From Texas Phoenix palm phytoplasma (GTDB taxonomy: Bacteria > Bacillota_I > Bacilli_A > Acholeplasmatales > Acholeplasmataceae), in the NCBI RefSeq assembly GCF_005774685.2, contig NZ_VBRA02000007.1:1-58557 (forward strand): a DNA stretch of 58,557 nt, given 5' to 3'. The position numbers and the translations under genes were made by a program. Within the stretch, counting starts at the first letter, position 1, and each line of letters begins with the position of its first letter. Below, piece by piece: positions 39,635 through 49,972 of the stretch. The notes beneath the pieces are model-generated. The model searched no databases. It saw only the letters and a program-made list of their open reading frames with translations, and had not been told where the DNA came from.

Positions 39635-40229
39635 AAAAGGTTTTATTAATATTGAAAAAATTTTAATTAAAGAATATTCAAAATTAAATTTAAATTTATC
39701 AGAATTAAATATTCTGCTTTTTTTATTAGAATGTTATGAAAAAAAAACTTTTTCTTCATTAATTTTAGCTAAAAAAACTAATCTTTCTAAAAATGAAATA
39801 GAATTAATTTTAGAAAAATTAATGCAAAAAAAATTTTTTTCATTATCTTCTAAAAATAAAGATAACAAAATAATAGAAACTTTTAATTTAGACCCCACTT
39901 TTGAAAAAATAGAAAAAATATATGATAAGAAAAACAAAATTAAAAAAGAAAAAGAAAAAAAAAATTTAATATCTGAAACAATAAAAAAATTAGAAAATTT
40001 AAAAAATAAAATTTTAACAGAAAATGAATTAGACATAGTTAAAAATTGGTATTCAAATCCTAATTATACTCATAAAGAAATTTTAGAAGCTATTGAAAAC
40101 GCAAAAATTAAAAACAAAGAATCCATTTTTTTCATAGAAAACACTTTAAACAAAAATAAAATTATAAAATTAAAAACAGACGAAAAAGCGGATAAAATTC
40201 TACATAAAATTTTTAAAAAAATTAAATAA
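39615..40229 (+). CDS. dnaD: DnaD-like replication protein
   Basis: 204 residues if started at ATG 39615, which has AAAGGGA 5 nt before it; ATGs at 39600 and 39609 are alternatives and all overlap rnc. The N-terminal winged-helix-like half (NLSELNILLFLLECYEKKTFSSLILAKKTNLS) is followed by a basic coiled stretch. The C-terminal DnaB_2/DnaD domain is NELDIVKNWYSNPNYTHKEILEAI with a degenerate FIENTLNK in place of YIxxIL. Known relatives help load the replicative helicase. The rnc-dnaD-imp order is the phytoplasma arrangement. Confidence 0.8.
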   Translation: MIKILYEKGFINIEKILIKEYSKLNLNLSELNILLFLLECYEKKTFSSLILAKKTNLSKNEIELILEKLMQKKFFSLSSKNKDNKIIETFNLDPTFEKIEKIYDKKNKIKKEKEKKNLISETIKKLENLKNKILTENELDIVKNWYSNPNYTHKEILEAIENAKIKNKESIFFIENTLNKNKIIKLKTDEKADKILHKIFKKIK

Positions 40230-40243
40230 TAGAATAATGTGTT

Positions 40244-40274
40244 TTGATTAAAATATATATTTCTGTGTTATAAT
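40244..40274 (+). promoter_or_regulatory. Promoter of imp
   Basis: TTGATT (40244-40249) and an extended TG-T-TATAAT (-10 at 40269-40274), spacer 19 nt. The extended -10 probably makes up for the long spacer. Confidence 0.6.
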
Positions 40275-40347
40275 CATAGTATTGAGTCTTTATAAATGAA
40301 AGATTTAATAAAAATTTTACCAATTTACCAAAGGAGAAAAAAATTTA

Positions 40348-40833
40348 ATGAACAAAGAAAATTTTTTAAATTCTAAACAAGGGAAAATTATTATTGGTTC
40401 TAGCAGCGCTGTAGCTTTAGTAATTTTAACAGTTGTTTTGCTTTGGACTTTTGAAATGTGGCCTTTTTCTAAAACTTTAGACTTAGAAAAGCTTAAAACA
40501 TTAGAAGCAAATTTTAAAGTTGTTACAATTTCAGATGAAGAATTAAAAGATCAATCTAAAGTAAAATCAGTTGTTAAAAATGTAAAAGAAAATTTTGATA
40601 ACGTTTACAATACAATAGAAAATCTTGTAAAAAAACAATCTGAATTAATTAAAGAAGACACAAAAAGCAAAATGGAAAATATGAAAACAATAATTGAAGA
40701 AATTAAAAATAATTCAGAAACTTCTCCATTTGATGCTGCAGCACAAACTGCTTTCAAAAATAGTTATAACAAATTAAAAGACGCTGATATTAAAGCATTA
40801 TTTGCTTCAATTAAGAGTAATCTTAAATTATAA
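40348..40833 (+). CDS. imp: Immunodominant membrane protein Imp (phytoplasma surface protein)
   Basis: 161 residues: a short cytoplasmic N-terminus with SKQGK, one membrane helix (about 16-38, IIIGSSSAVALVILTVVLLW), then a ~120-residue hydrophilic helical domain expected outside the cell. Imp proteins are highly variable, so the call rests on the single-pass N-in topology and the location between dnaD and pyrG, which is where imp is found in many phytoplasmas. Imp is thought to contact host factors such as actin. A good AAGGAG site (40331-40336) and its own promoter indicate strong expression. Sequence identity to a given Imp could not be checked. Confidence 0.82.
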   Translation: MNKENFLNSKQGKIIIGSSSAVALVILTVVLLWTFEMWPFSKTLDLEKLKTLEANFKVVTISDEELKDQSKVKSVVKNVKENFDNVYNTIENLVKKQSELIKEDTKSKMENMKTIIEEIKNNSETSPFDAAAQTAFKNSYNKLKDADIKALFASIKSNLKL

Positions 40834-40896
40834 AAAAAAACAAATTAATTAAAAAAAAAATTATATAAAAAATTTTAAAATATCATTAATAAAAAA

Positions 40897-40942
40897 TAAA
40901 AAAAAAGATATTCAATCAAAAAAATTGAAATATCTTTTTTTT
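40897..40942. terminator. Bidirectional terminator between imp and pyrG
   Basis: AAAAAAAGATATTCAAT pairs with ATTGAAATATCTTTTTTT, with one bulged base and T-runs on both sides. It ends both converging units; the pyrG stop lies in its right arm. Confidence 0.75.
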
Positions 40943-42578
40943 ATTTTTTATTTTTTTTATTAAAATTATATTTTTTAGCAGCCAAAATAAATTCTCTAAA
41001 CAAAGGATGAGGTTTTAAAGGTCTAGATTCAAATTCTGAATGAAATTGAACAGCTATAAACCAAAAATGTTTTTTTAATTCTATAATTTCAACTAATTTT
41101 TCTTCTGGATTAATTCCTGAAAAAATAAAATCACTATCTTTAGAAAAAATAGAAACATATTCAGGATTAACTTCAAAACGGTGACGATGTCTTTCATAAA
41201 TAAATTCTTTTTTAAAAATTTCATAACTTTTACTATTTTTATTTATTTGACATTCATATAAACCTAACCTCAAAGTTCCTCCTAAAAATTTATTTTTTAT
41301 TTTTTTAAAAATAACAGGATAAGGAGTATAAGGATCAAATTCTGTAGAATTAGCTTTTTTTAAATTCAAAACATTACGCGCATATTCTATAACTGCTAAT
41401 TGCATTCCTAAACAAATTCCAAAATAAGGTATATTATTCTCTCTAGCAAATTTAATAGTTTCTATTTTTCCCTGAATTCCTCTATCACCAAATCCACCAG
41501 GAACTAATATACCATCAGAATTTTTTAAATATTTATCAACATTTTCAATATTTATTTTTTCTGAATCTATATAATTAATTTTTATAGAAACATTATTATA
41601 ATATGAAGAATGTTTAAGAGCTTCTGTTACAGATAAATAAGCATCACAAGAATCCACATATTTCCCTACTAAAGAAATAATAATTTGTTCTTTTTTTGAA
41701 TTTTCAATTTTATAAATTAAATTTTTCCATTGAGATGGATCAAATAAAGGTAATTTTTTAATTTGAAAATAATCTAAAATAAAATCATCTATCTGTTGTT
41801 TATGTAAATTAATAATAATTTTATACAAAATATTTACATCTATATTTTCAAAAATAGCATTTTTTTTAACATCACATAAAATAGAAATTTTCTTTTTCAT
41901 TTCTAAAGATACAGGTTTTTCGCTTCTTAAAATTAAAATTTGAGGCTGTATGCCTAATGTTCTTAATTCTTTTATACTATGTTGAGTAGGTTTAGTCTTC
42001 ATTTCATTAGAATTTTTTAAATAAGGTATTAAAGTATTATGAATATAAAGAATATTTTGAATTCCTAAATCATGACGAATTTGCCTAATAGATTCTAAAA
42101 AAGGTAAAGATTCTATATCGCCAACAGTTCCTCCGATTTCAATAATAGCTATATCATAATCAAAAAATTTCATTGTTTCTAAAATATTATTTTTAATTTC
42201 ATTAGTTATATGCGGAATTATTTGAATGGTTTTTCCTAAAAATTTTCCTTTTCTTTCTTGATTTATAACGGTTTGATAAATTTGTCCAGTAGTAACATTA
42301 GATTTTTTAGTTAAATTTTCATCTAAAAATCTTTCATAATGCCCTAAGTCTAAATCTGTTTCTGCTCCATCACAAGTAACGAAAACTTCTCCATGTTGAT
42401 TTGGATTCATAGTTCCACAATCAAGGTTAATATAAGGATCAAATTTTTGCATAAAAACTTTCAATCCGCGTTTTTTTAAAATCTGACCTATAGCCGCTGC
42501 AATAATGCCTTTTCCTAAACCAGAAACCACTCCCCCAGTAACAAAAATAAATTTTCTTTGTTTTTTATTTTTATTCAT
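40941..42578 (-). CDS. pyrG: CTP synthase
   Basis: 545 residues. The N-terminal synthetase domain ([33 protein letters not shown]) aminates UTP to CTP. The C-terminal class I glutaminase domain has [11 protein letters not shown] with the catalytic Cys and a late HSE. CTP is also needed for CDP-diacylglycerol, the substrate of the neighbouring pssA product. It overlaps the end of psd by 8 nt, so the two are co-translated. Confidence 0.97.
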   Translation of the reverse strand: MNKNKKQRKFIFVTGGVVSGLGKGIIAAAIGQILKKRGLKVFMQKFDPYINLDCGTMNPNQHGEVFVTCDGAETDLDLGHYERFLDENLTKKSNVTTGQIYQTVINQERKGKFLGKTIQIIPHITNEIKNNILETMKFFDYDIAIIEIGGTVGDIESLPFLESIRQIRHDLGIQNILYIHNTLIPYLKNSNEMKTKPTQHSIKELRTLGIQPQILILRSEKPVSLEMKKKISILCDVKKNAIFENIDVNILYKIIINLHKQQIDDFILDYFQIKKLPLFDPSQWKNLIYKIENSKKEQIIISLVGKYVDSCDAYLSVTEALKHSSYYNNVSIKINYIDSEKINIENVDKYLKNSDGILVPGGFGDRGIQGKIETIKFARENNIPYFGICLGMQLAVIEYARNVLNLKKANSTEFDPYTPYPVIFKKIKNKFLGGTLRLGLYECQINKNSKSYEIFKKEFIYERHRHRFEVNPEYVSIFSKDSDFIFSGINPEEKLVEIIELKKHFWFIAVQFHSEFESRPLKPHPLFREFILAAKKYNFNKKNKK

Positions 42579-43482
42579 ATTTATTGTTCTTTCTAGAAGA
42601 TTTATAAAAAATTTTTTTACCTATTTTTTGACCTATATTTACTTTAGTTTCTATATTTTTTAAAGTATTATTATAAATTTCACGTTCAAAAGAAACTATA
42701 TTTTTTTTAACTAATAAAAGAATAGTAGATCCTCCAAAAGAAAAAAAACCTTTTTCTTGTCCTTTAGAAAAATTAATAATGGGATGATTATTAATTTTAC
42801 CTACCATTAAAGCGCCTATTTCAACTTGAACCATTTCAGAAAAATTTTTAGTTTTTAAAACAGAATATTCACGATTGTTTTCTTTAAAAACATTGAAATA
42901 TTTAAAAGCAATAGGATTAACCGTATGAAATTTTCCACTTATTTGAACATTATAATCTATTATACCATCGTCTACAAAAATATATCTATGATAATCTGAT
43001 GGTTTTAATCTTAAAATAATTAAATTTCCATCTTTATAAGAAGAAGCTAATTCATCATTTTTCAAAATATCACTTAAATGATATCTAGTATCTTTAATTG
43101 TATAAATACTATCAGAAGAAATAGAATAAATACTTATTTCACCTTCTCCTGGGCTAATAAAATAATCAGGATTTTTAGAAAAAAATAACTTTTTATACTT
43201 ACGAATAAAAAAATCATTATAAGAATTAAATTTTTTTTTTTCAAATAAATTTAAATTTATATTATGAGATTTAATAGTTTTTTTTATGTGTATTTTAGAA
43301 AAAAAAGAATTTAAATAAATTCCTGATATCAAAGTAAAAATTCTAGATATTAAAATTTTTAATAAAACTCTTTTGAAAAAACTTTTTTCCAAACGCGAAT
43401 ATAAAAAAAATTGTTTCAAGCTAGTAATTTTCTGATTATTATTAGCAAAATTTTTACTTTTATAATCTTTTTTTTTATCCAT
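42571..43482 (-). CDS. psd: Phosphatidylserine decarboxylase
   Basis: 303 residues. Converts phosphatidylserine to phosphatidylethanolamine. Motifs include SPGEGEIS, a conserved Asp/His region ([16 protein letters not shown]), FHTVNP and the self-cleavage site [10 protein letters not shown]. Here GGST replaces the usual LGST; the Ser would become the pyruvoyl cofactor. AGAGGA precedes the ATG. It sits between pssA and pyrG as one lipid-head-group cluster. Confidence 0.93.
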   Translation of the reverse strand: MDKKKDYKSKNFANNNQKITSLKQFFLYSRLEKSFFKRVLLKILISRIFTLISGIYLNSFFSKIHIKKTIKSHNINLNLFEKKKFNSYNDFFIRKYKKLFFSKNPDYFISPGEGEISIYSISSDSIYTIKDTRYHLSDILKNDELASSYKDGNLIILRLKPSDYHRYIFVDDGIIDYNVQISGKFHTVNPIAFKYFNVFKENNREYSVLKTKNFSEMVQVEIGALMVGKINNHPIINFSKGQEKGFFSFGGSTILLLVKKNIVSFEREIYNNTLKNIETKVNIGQKIGKKIFYKSSRKNNKYE

Positions 43483-43510
43483 AAAATTCCTCTTACTAAT
43501 TGGAATTATT

Positions 43511-44215
43511 TCAATTTAACAATAACAAACTAAATATCAAAGAAATAGAAAAAAAAGTTATCAAAAAGAAAAAAACAATATTTTTAGGTTTGCTAAATCG
43601 AATTTTTTCAAAAACAAATAAAAAAGATAACAAAATAATAAAAAACAAATATATTAAAAAATCATAAATCAAAATATCATAATAATTTCCAATAAAAATT
43701 TTATTTAATAAAAAATTTATTAAAATTATAAAAGGAAAAATAATAGAAGATACAGTAACAGGTATACCTATAAAAAAACTAATACCTGACTTTAAATTAA
43801 CATTTTTGTCTGAACAAACATTAAAATAAGCTAATCTTATAAGAGAAGATAAAACATAAAATGAACCAAAAATAAAATAAATAAATTTTAATTGCTTTAA
43901 AGATAAAAAAACATCAAAAATCATTATATTATTAATATTATCCATTAAATTTAAGCCTATAAATACAGGTAAAACTCCAAAACTAATCATATCAGCTAAA
44001 GAATCTATTTGAATTCCATATTGTTTTTCTTTTAAGGTTCTATTCTTCTTAAAACGACTAACAAAACCATCAAACATATCTAAAATACCACATATCAATA
44101 AACAAATAGAAGCATAAATTAAATATTTATAAAAACTAAAAGAAATTCCTAAAAAACCAAAAATTAAATTAAAATAAGTTAAGTAAGTAGTGTAATTATA
44201 CATTCCTATAAACAT
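43511..44215 (-). CDS. pssA: CDP-diacylglycerol-serine O-phosphatidyltransferase
   Basis: 234 residues with about seven membrane segments. The CDP-alcohol phosphotransferase motif is present in altered form: DGFVSR, then a 12-residue stretch to GIQIDSLAD. The usual form is DGxxAR-x8-GxxxDxxxD, so Ala is Ser and four residues are inserted. All the acidic metal ligands are kept. It makes phosphatidylserine for Psd, whose gene follows after 28 nt. Confidence 0.9.
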   Translation of the reverse strand: MFIGMYNYTTYLTYFNLIFGFLGISFSFYKYLIYASICLLICGILDMFDGFVSRFKKNRTLKEKQYGIQIDSLADMISFGVLPVFIGLNLMDNINNIMIFDVFLSLKQLKFIYFIFGSFYVLSSLIRLAYFNVCSDKNVNLKSGISFFIGIPVTVSSIIFPFIILINFLLNKIFIGNYYDILIYDFLIYLFFIILLSFLFVFEKIRFSKPKNIVFFFLITFFSISLIFSLLLLN

Positions 44216-44371
44216 TATAATGAAAAACTCCCTATCATCTAAATAAAATAAACAAATTCAATTTACAAATATTTTTTATTCAATTTAAATGAATAATTAA
44301 ATCATAATGCATAATATTTTTTATTAAAAAAATATAATTTTAAAATAAAAAATATTAAAAATTATTAAATT

Positions 44372-44917
44372 TTAATTTTCAATAGATTCACTATCATCAA
44401 TATCAATATCATTTTCTAAAGAATCATCATCATTTTCAATATCATTATTTTTTAAATCATCTGAACTAATAACAGAATCTAATTCTTCCTGTTCAGGAGA
44501 ATTTATTTCCTCTTTATCATCATCTTTAATAATAGAATCATCTTCTAAATCATTTGTTTTATCTAAAACAAATTCATCAAAATCAATAATATCTTCTTTT
44601 TCCGAAGCCGAAGATATTTTTTTTTCTTTTACCGCTTCTTCTGAAACAAAATTATTTTTATCCAACAAAAATAGATTATTCTTTTTAATTCCCCAAAGAT
44701 CATTTCCATAAAACATAAAACGCCCACTAGAAACAATATCTAAATATAATTGAGAAAATTTTTCATAATTCTTAATATCTATTTTCTTAATTTGAAAAAC
44801 TTTTTTCACTAGTGTTTTGATAGGCATAGGAATTAATCTATTTTCCTTTAAAATATCATAACAAATATCTATCATTGATTCATCTGAAAAATTATTTTTA
44901 TGTTCTTTTTTTTTCAT
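44372..44917 (-). CDS. rpoE: RNA polymerase delta subunit
   Basis: 181 residues. The N-terminal HARE-HTH domain (SMIDICYDILKENRLIPMPIKTLVKKV...LDIVSSGRFMFYGNDLWGIK) is followed by a strongly acidic, Asp/Glu/Ser/Asn-rich tail of ~90 residues. This is the layout of Gram-positive RpoE, which displaces nucleic acid from the polymerase and tunes initiation. Placement near pyrG is also the Firmicute pattern. Confidence 0.93.
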   Translation of the reverse strand: MKKKEHKNNFSDESMIDICYDILKENRLIPMPIKTLVKKVFQIKKIDIKNYEKFSQLYLDIVSSGRFMFYGNDLWGIKKNNLFLLDKNNFVSEEAVKEKKISSASEKEDIIDFDEFVLDKTNDLEDDSIIKDDDKEEINSPEQEELDSVISSDDLKNNDIENDDDSLENDIDIDDSESIEN

Positions 44918-45037
44918 ACATTAAAATAATAACTCTTTTCTTTTTTTAATTAAAATTTATAAAAATTAAAAAATATGTTTTTCTTTAATTAATTATTTAT
45001 TAATAAATAAAAATAAATTAATTTTAAAGTTAAATAA

Positions 45038-45319
45038 TTAATTCTCTGAAGCATTAAGAAATAATTCTTTTGAAGTATTTTCAATTTGTTCCAAAATATC
45101 ATTCATAGCTAATAAAAGATTTTTTTGAATTAATTCCAAACTATTAATAAATTCTTTTTCTTTTGCATCAATGATAATTTTGACAACTTTTCTAGTTCCT
45201 CGCATAACTATAAAAACATTATCTTTTCGACAAGTAAATTCTTTATTTTCTATTTCTTTTTGAGCTTTATCAATATTGTCTCGAATTTTGTTTATTTTTT
45301 TTATCATTTCTTCATCCAT
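45038..45319 (-). CDS. YbaB/EbfC family nucleoid-associated protein
   Basis: 93 residues from ATG 45317-45319, chosen over the upstream TTG because AAAGGAG lies 8 nt before it. The pattern of a helical N-terminus, a central beta sheet (KDNVFIVMRGTRKVVKIIIDAKE) and a C-terminal helix (NLLLAMNDILEQIE) fits YbaB. These small dimers bind DNA and are usually encoded right after dnaX, as here. Confidence 0.88.
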   Translation of the reverse strand: MDEEMIKKINKIRDNIDKAQKEIENKEFTCRKDNVFIVMRGTRKVVKIIIDAKEKEFINSLELIQKNLLLAMNDILEQIENTSKELFLNASEN

Positions 45320-45348
45320 ATAAGAAACTCCTTTATTCAAATTTGAAA

Positions 45349-46998
45349 TTATTTTTTTTCCTTTAAATCTTCACAAATCTCTACTTTATCAAAACCAAAC
45401 AAAAATCTAGCTAATTTAACAACTTCAGACTTATTTTGTTCTACAATTAAAGGAGAATTTTGTTTATAAAATTCATTACTAAAACAAGATAAATCCAAAT
45501 CATTAATTTGCTTAGTTTTGAGAAATTTTTGATAAGAAGGGTAAACAATATCTTCCCAATCCTTATGCAAAATAACAAAATAATCTTTAACCAATGATTG
45601 TTTAAAATTTAAAATTTTCTTAATTTCATTTCTTATATTATTATGCAATAAATCTACATAATGATTAGAATTTTCACAAGATAAAAGCATTTCTTTATTA
45701 TAACTAATCATCAATAATCTAGATCTGTATAACAAACTAGCAGAAAGAGATAATTCTGGATTTGTATAATTATTTAATTTATGCCATGATTGATTCAAAA
45801 ATTTATTAGTATTTTCATCTGAATCTATTAATATTCTTTTAATGGCTTTAATAAAATTATTTTCATTATCATTTTTTAAATTTATTTTCAATTCTTTTAT
45901 TTTTTTTTTTGTATCTTTTTTTACTTTTTTTGCAAAAGGAAAAATAAATTGATGGATTTGTATTAAATTTATAATAAAAAAATTTTTTTTGTTTTTAGCA
46001 TTAGACAAATGATACTGCATTTCTAAAAATATTTGGAACAATTTTGTTCTTTGAGAATATGTTAATTTATCAACAATATCATAATATTTTTTTTCTTCTT
46101 TAAAATGATTAATAAATAAATTATAAAAAAAATCAATAAAATCATTAATAAAAATGATAAAATCAACATTAAATGTTAAATTTTTTTCTAAAAATAAAAG
46201 TAAAAAATTAATATCCGGTTCAAATAATAATTCAAATATCTTTTTTATTTTGTTTTGAGAAACAACTCCTAGCATCTCTTCAATATCTTCTAATTCGATT
46301 TTATCAACTTTATAAGAACTTATTTGATCTAATAAATTTAAAGAGTCTCTTAAACTACCATTAGAACAAAAAGATATTTTTTGCAAAGAGTCATCAGAAA
46401 TTAAAATTTTTTCTTTTTCAGAAATATATCTTAATCTTGACTGAATATCTTCGGGCAAAATATTAAATAAATTAAAATGCTGAACTCTAGAAATAATAGT
46501 TTTCGGAATTTTTCTAATTTCACTAGTAATTAAAATAAAAATAACATTAACAGGAGGTTCTTCTAATAATTTTAATAAAGCATTAAAAGCATTATGAGAT
46601 AAAACATGAATTTCATCAATAATATAAATTTTGTATTTTAAAAAATGACTCTTATAATAAGATTTATCTTTTAATTCTCTTATATCATCAACACCATTAC
46701 AAAAAGCACCATCAATTTCTATAATATCTAAATTATTTTTTTTATTGATAGATAAACAAGAATCACAATTATCACAACATTCACATTCTTCTATATTCAA
46801 ATTTAAACAATTAATAGTCTTAGCTAAAATCTTAGCTAAAGTAGTTTTTCCAACTCCTTTTTCTCCGCTAAATAAATAACAATGGTGTATTTTATTATAT
46901 TTAACTGAATTTTTTAAAATTTGAATAACTATCTTATGACCAATCATACTATTAAAATTTTGAGGCCTATATTTACGATATAATGCTATATGAGACAT
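45349..46998 (-). CDS. dnaX: DNA polymerase III subunit gamma/tau
   Basis: 549 residues. AAA+ clamp-loader motor: YRPQNFNSMIGH start, Walker A GEKGVGKTTLAK, a zinc module with four Cys (CECCDNCDSC region), Walker B IIDEIHVLSHNAFNALLKLLEEPP, and sensor I/II with SRVQHFN and GSLRDSLNLLDQ. The tail after domain III is hydrophobic/Lys-rich and poorly conserved, as expected for tau. I saw no slippery frameshift signal of the E. coli kind. Confidence 0.96.
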   Translation of the reverse strand: MSHIALYRKYRPQNFNSMIGHKIVIQILKNSVKYNKIHHCYLFSGEKGVGKTTLAKILAKTINCLNLNIEECECCDNCDSCLSINKKNNLDIIEIDGAFCNGVDDIRELKDKSYYKSHFLKYKIYIIDEIHVLSHNAFNALLKLLEEPPVNVIFILITSEIRKIPKTIISRVQHFNLFNILPEDIQSRLRYISEKEKILISDDSLQKISFCSNGSLRDSLNLLDQISSYKVDKIELEDIEEMLGVVSQNKIKKIFELLFEPDINFLLLFLEKNLTFNVDFIIFINDFIDFFYNLFINHFKEEKKYYDIVDKLTYSQRTKLFQIFLEMQYHLSNAKNKKNFFIINLIQIHQFIFPFAKKVKKDTKKKIKELKINLKNDNENNFIKAIKRILIDSDENTNKFLNQSWHKLNNYTNPELSLSASLLYRSRLLMISYNKEMLLSCENSNHYVDLLHNNIRNEIKKILNFKQSLVKDYFVILHKDWEDIVYPSYQKFLKTKQINDLDLSCFSNEFYKQNSPLIVEQNKSEVVKLARFLFGFDKVEICEDLKEKK

Positions 46999-47117
46999 AT
47001 AATTTTTTTTAATAAATCCTTTTATATTATGAATAAATTTTTGAAAAATAATTTTGTATTTTATATATAGAAATAAAAATATTTTGATAAAAAAATAAAA
47101 ATTAAATCGAAAATAGT

Positions 47118-47149
47118 ATGATAAAATTCAATCACAAATATTTTATCAT
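47118..47149. repeat. Perfect 10-bp inverted repeat before dnaX
   Basis: ATGATAAAAT (47118-47127) and ATTTTATCAT (47140-47149) around a 12-nt loop, between the end of pmbA and dnaX. It could end the tldD-pmbA transcript or be an operator for dnaX; no T-run directly follows it on the minus strand. Confidence 0.4.
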
Positions 47150-47228
47150 ATTTAAAATATTTTAACATAAAGATATTTTTAACAAAAAATATTAAAAAAT
47201 AAAAAATAATCATTTAAAAATACAAATT

Positions 47229-48584
47229 CTATTTTTCTCCTGCAATAGTTAAATCACCAACATAAACACTAGAACTTCCAAAACCAGAAAATTTAAAAAC
47301 AAAATCATTAGCTATTTCCTTTAAATTTATTAAAATATCAAAAAAATTACCTGAAACAACAACCATTTTAAATGGAGAAATTAAATTTCCTTTTTCTATT
47401 TTAAAACCACTAGCCTGAATACTAAAATCTCCACTAATAGAATTAACTCCAGCATGCAATCCAATTAAATAATCTATATAAACTCCATCATCAATAGATG
47501 AAATCATTTCTTTAAAACTTTTAGTACCCTTTTTCAAATAACAATTGCTCATAGAAATATAACCATCAAAAAAATTTCCAGTAGGTTCAGTTTTAAAAAT
47601 ATTAGATGTTCTTAAATTATGAATAAACTGTTTAAAAATTCCTTCTTTGATTATATATTTGTTTTTACAAGGAACACCTTCATCATCAAATGTACTTTTA
47701 AAAAATGAATCAGAAAACAAAGGATCATCAATTATAGTAACTTTAGAAGAAGCTATTTTTTGATTTTCTTTTCCTAATAATTTAGATAATTTTTGATAAG
47801 CTTGATTTCCGCTAAAAATATCAGAAAAACTACTCAATAATTTAGAAAACATTTCGTTAGAAAAAACTACAGGATAAGAACCAGAACTTAAAGATAAAGC
47901 ACCAAGTTTACTTTCTCCTAAAGAAATTATTTCTTCAACATATTTGTCAATATCAAAAGAAGAAAATTTTTTAACTGGGAAATATTTTACAATTTCTTCT
48001 ATATTTTTATCTTTTTTAAAAATACATACAGCACTCAAACAAGCATAACTTTCTTTTTCTTCTAAATCAAGACCTTTAGAATTAACTATTTTTTTGTGAA
48101 AAAAATTTTCTTCATAAGAAATACTTTCTATTTTTGTTAAAAAACGACTTTTTTCGAATAATTTTTTCTCAAATTCAAACAATAAATTATATTTTTGTTC
48201 CATAGGAACGTTAACAAAATCAAACAAAATAGGTTCAACAGTATGATAAGAAGAATCAGAACCATCAAAAATAAAATCTTTCTCAGGAAAACTTAAAATT
48301 TCAATTTGTTTTTTAAGAGTTTCCAAAACTTCATCAATAATTTCATCATTAATTTTTTCTAAATAAATAGATGTTTTTTTATTTTGATATAAACCTCTAA
48401 TAATAACTGAAAATAAATCACTTTTTATATATTCATTTATTTTATTATCTTCTAAAATAATATTTAAAGTTTTATTATCATTCAATAAAATTTCTAAAGC
48501 GTCTATTTTTTTTTCAAAACTCTTTAAAAACCATTTTTTATAATCAATTAAATTTTCATTTTTAAGATTAATATTAGTTTGCAT
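47229..48584 (-). CDS. pmbA: TldE/PmbA-family protein (metalloprotease partner)
   Basis: 451 residues. Shares the TldD/PmbA fold with its neighbour (C-terminal GCxSISGDFSIQASGF-like GVNSISGDFSIQASGFKIE) but lacks the HExxxH zinc motif, as is usual for TldE. With TldD it forms a heterodimer that degrades unstructured peptides and matures some ribosomal peptides. It starts one base into the tldD stop (TAATG), implying coupled translation. Confidence 0.9.
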   Translation of the reverse strand: MQTNINLKNENLIDYKKWFLKSFEKKIDALEILLNDNKTLNIILEDNKINEYIKSDLFSVIIRGLYQNKKTSIYLEKINDEIIDEVLETLKKQIEILSFPEKDFIFDGSDSSYHTVEPILFDFVNVPMEQKYNLLFEFEKKLFEKSRFLTKIESISYEENFFHKKIVNSKGLDLEEKESYACLSAVCIFKKDKNIEEIVKYFPVKKFSSFDIDKYVEEIISLGESKLGALSLSSGSYPVVFSNEMFSKLLSSFSDIFSGNQAYQKLSKLLGKENQKIASSKVTIIDDPLFSDSFFKSTFDDEGVPCKNKYIIKEGIFKQFIHNLRTSNIFKTEPTGNFFDGYISMSNCYLKKGTKSFKEMISSIDDGVYIDYLIGLHAGVNSISGDFSIQASGFKIEKGNLISPFKMVVVSGNFFDILINLKEIANDFVFKFSGFGSSSVYVGDLTIAGEK

Positions 48585-49972
48585 TACTTTTTGCTTCCCC
48601 CAACAATAATTTCTTTAACTCTAATAGTTGGTTGGCCTAAATCTACAGGAACATAACCAGAAACAGATCCACAATAACCCTGACTTAAAGATAAATCATC
48701 AGCAACTCTATCAATTTTTAACAAAATATCTTGACCGCTACCTATCAACATCATGCCTTTAATAGGTTTAGTCAATTTACCATTTTCAATTAAATAACCA
48801 AGATTAACCATAAAATTAAACTCTCCAGTAGAAGGTTGAACAGTACCACCACCTAAATTTTGAGCATAAAAACCATATTTAGTATCCTTGATAATTTGTT
48901 CAGAAGTATGTTCTCCAGCCTCAATATAAGTAGAGTTCATTCTAGAAGTAGGAGAATATTTATAAGATTGTCTACGAGCAGAACCAGTTGGTGACATATT
49001 CATTTTAAGACTATTTCTAAAATCTATTAAATAATTTTTCAAAATACCTTTTTCTATTAAAAGATTTTTTTGAGTAGATTGACCTTCATCATCGAAATTA
49101 AGACTTCCCCAAGAACCTTGAATAGTTCCATCATCATAAGCAGTAACAATATCAGAAGCAATTTTCTGATTTAATTTTCCGCAAAAAGGAGATAATCCTT
49201 TCGCAACAGAAGTAGCTTCTAAAGAATGTCCGCAAGCCTCATGAAAAATAACTCCTCCAAAACCATTATTCAAAACAACTGGCATTTTCTGAGGTTTTAA
49301 TTCATCTGCTTTTAACAAAATTAAAGCATTTTTAGCAACATCTATAGCTTTTTGTTTAAAATCAATATTATCAAATATTTCTAACCCAGAAGAAAAACCA
49401 AAACTTTCACCAAACTCTTGAACATTTTGTCCTTCTTTAGTTACTGACATTAAACTAATTCTAATATAAGGTCGTAAATCTTTTTTAAAAACTCCTTTAG
49501 AATTTGCAATCAAAACTTTTTGTTGCTTTTCTTCCCAACCAACAATTGTTTGAATAATTTTTTTATCAAAATTTTTCATAATTTGTGACAAAAAAATCAT
49601 TTTCTTAATTTTTTCTTCTACAGTTAAACTATCAAAAGTTTTTTTAACTTTACTTTTAAAATTCTTCAAATTATCTAAAGAAACAATAGGAGTAATAGTT
49701 TTTTCTTTTTCAAAAATTTGTTGTTTTTCTTTTATTAAATTAATAATATTTTCATAAGTAACTTTATTAGTATAAATATAAAACTCTTTATCTTTATTTA
49801 ATAAACGAATTCCAACACCATAAACATTTTGTTTTTGACATACGACAACATCTTTATCAATAATTTTAAAATTATTTGTCCAACTATCTTCAAAAAATAA
49901 CTCAGCAAAATCAACATAATTTGAACTTAAAGATTGTTTTAAAATACTTTGAATTTCTAACTTAGTTAACAT
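48584..49972 (-). CDS. tldD: TldD metalloprotease
   Basis: About 462 residues from ATG 49970-49972. The active-site motif HEACGHSLEATSV (HExxxH) coordinates zinc with a later Cys (GYCGSVSGYVPVDLGQP). The frame is open further upstream and would add a hydrophobic N-terminus, but MLTKLEIQSILKQSL fits the family start. Forms a pair with the following pmbA gene. No small peptide gene or modification enzyme is next to it, so general peptide turnover is more likely than peptide maturation. Confidence 0.92.
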   Translation of the reverse strand: MLTKLEIQSILKQSLSSNYVDFAELFFEDSWTNNFKIIDKDVVVCQKQNVYGVGIRLLNKDKEFYIYTNKVTYENIINLIKEKQQIFEKEKTITPIVSLDNLKNFKSKVKKTFDSLTVEEKIKKMIFLSQIMKNFDKKIIQTIVGWEEKQQKVLIANSKGVFKKDLRPYIRISLMSVTKEGQNVQEFGESFGFSSGLEIFDNIDFKQKAIDVAKNALILLKADELKPQKMPVVLNNGFGGVIFHEACGHSLEATSVAKGLSPFCGKLNQKIASDIVTAYDDGTIQGSWGSLNFDDEGQSTQKNLLIEKGILKNYLIDFRNSLKMNMSPTGSARRQSYKYSPTSRMNSTYIEAGEHTSEQIIKDTKYGFYAQNLGGGTVQPSTGEFNFMVNLGYLIENGKLTKPIKGMMLIGSGQDILLKIDRVADDLSLSQGYCGSVSGYVPVDLGQPTIRVKEIIVGGSKK

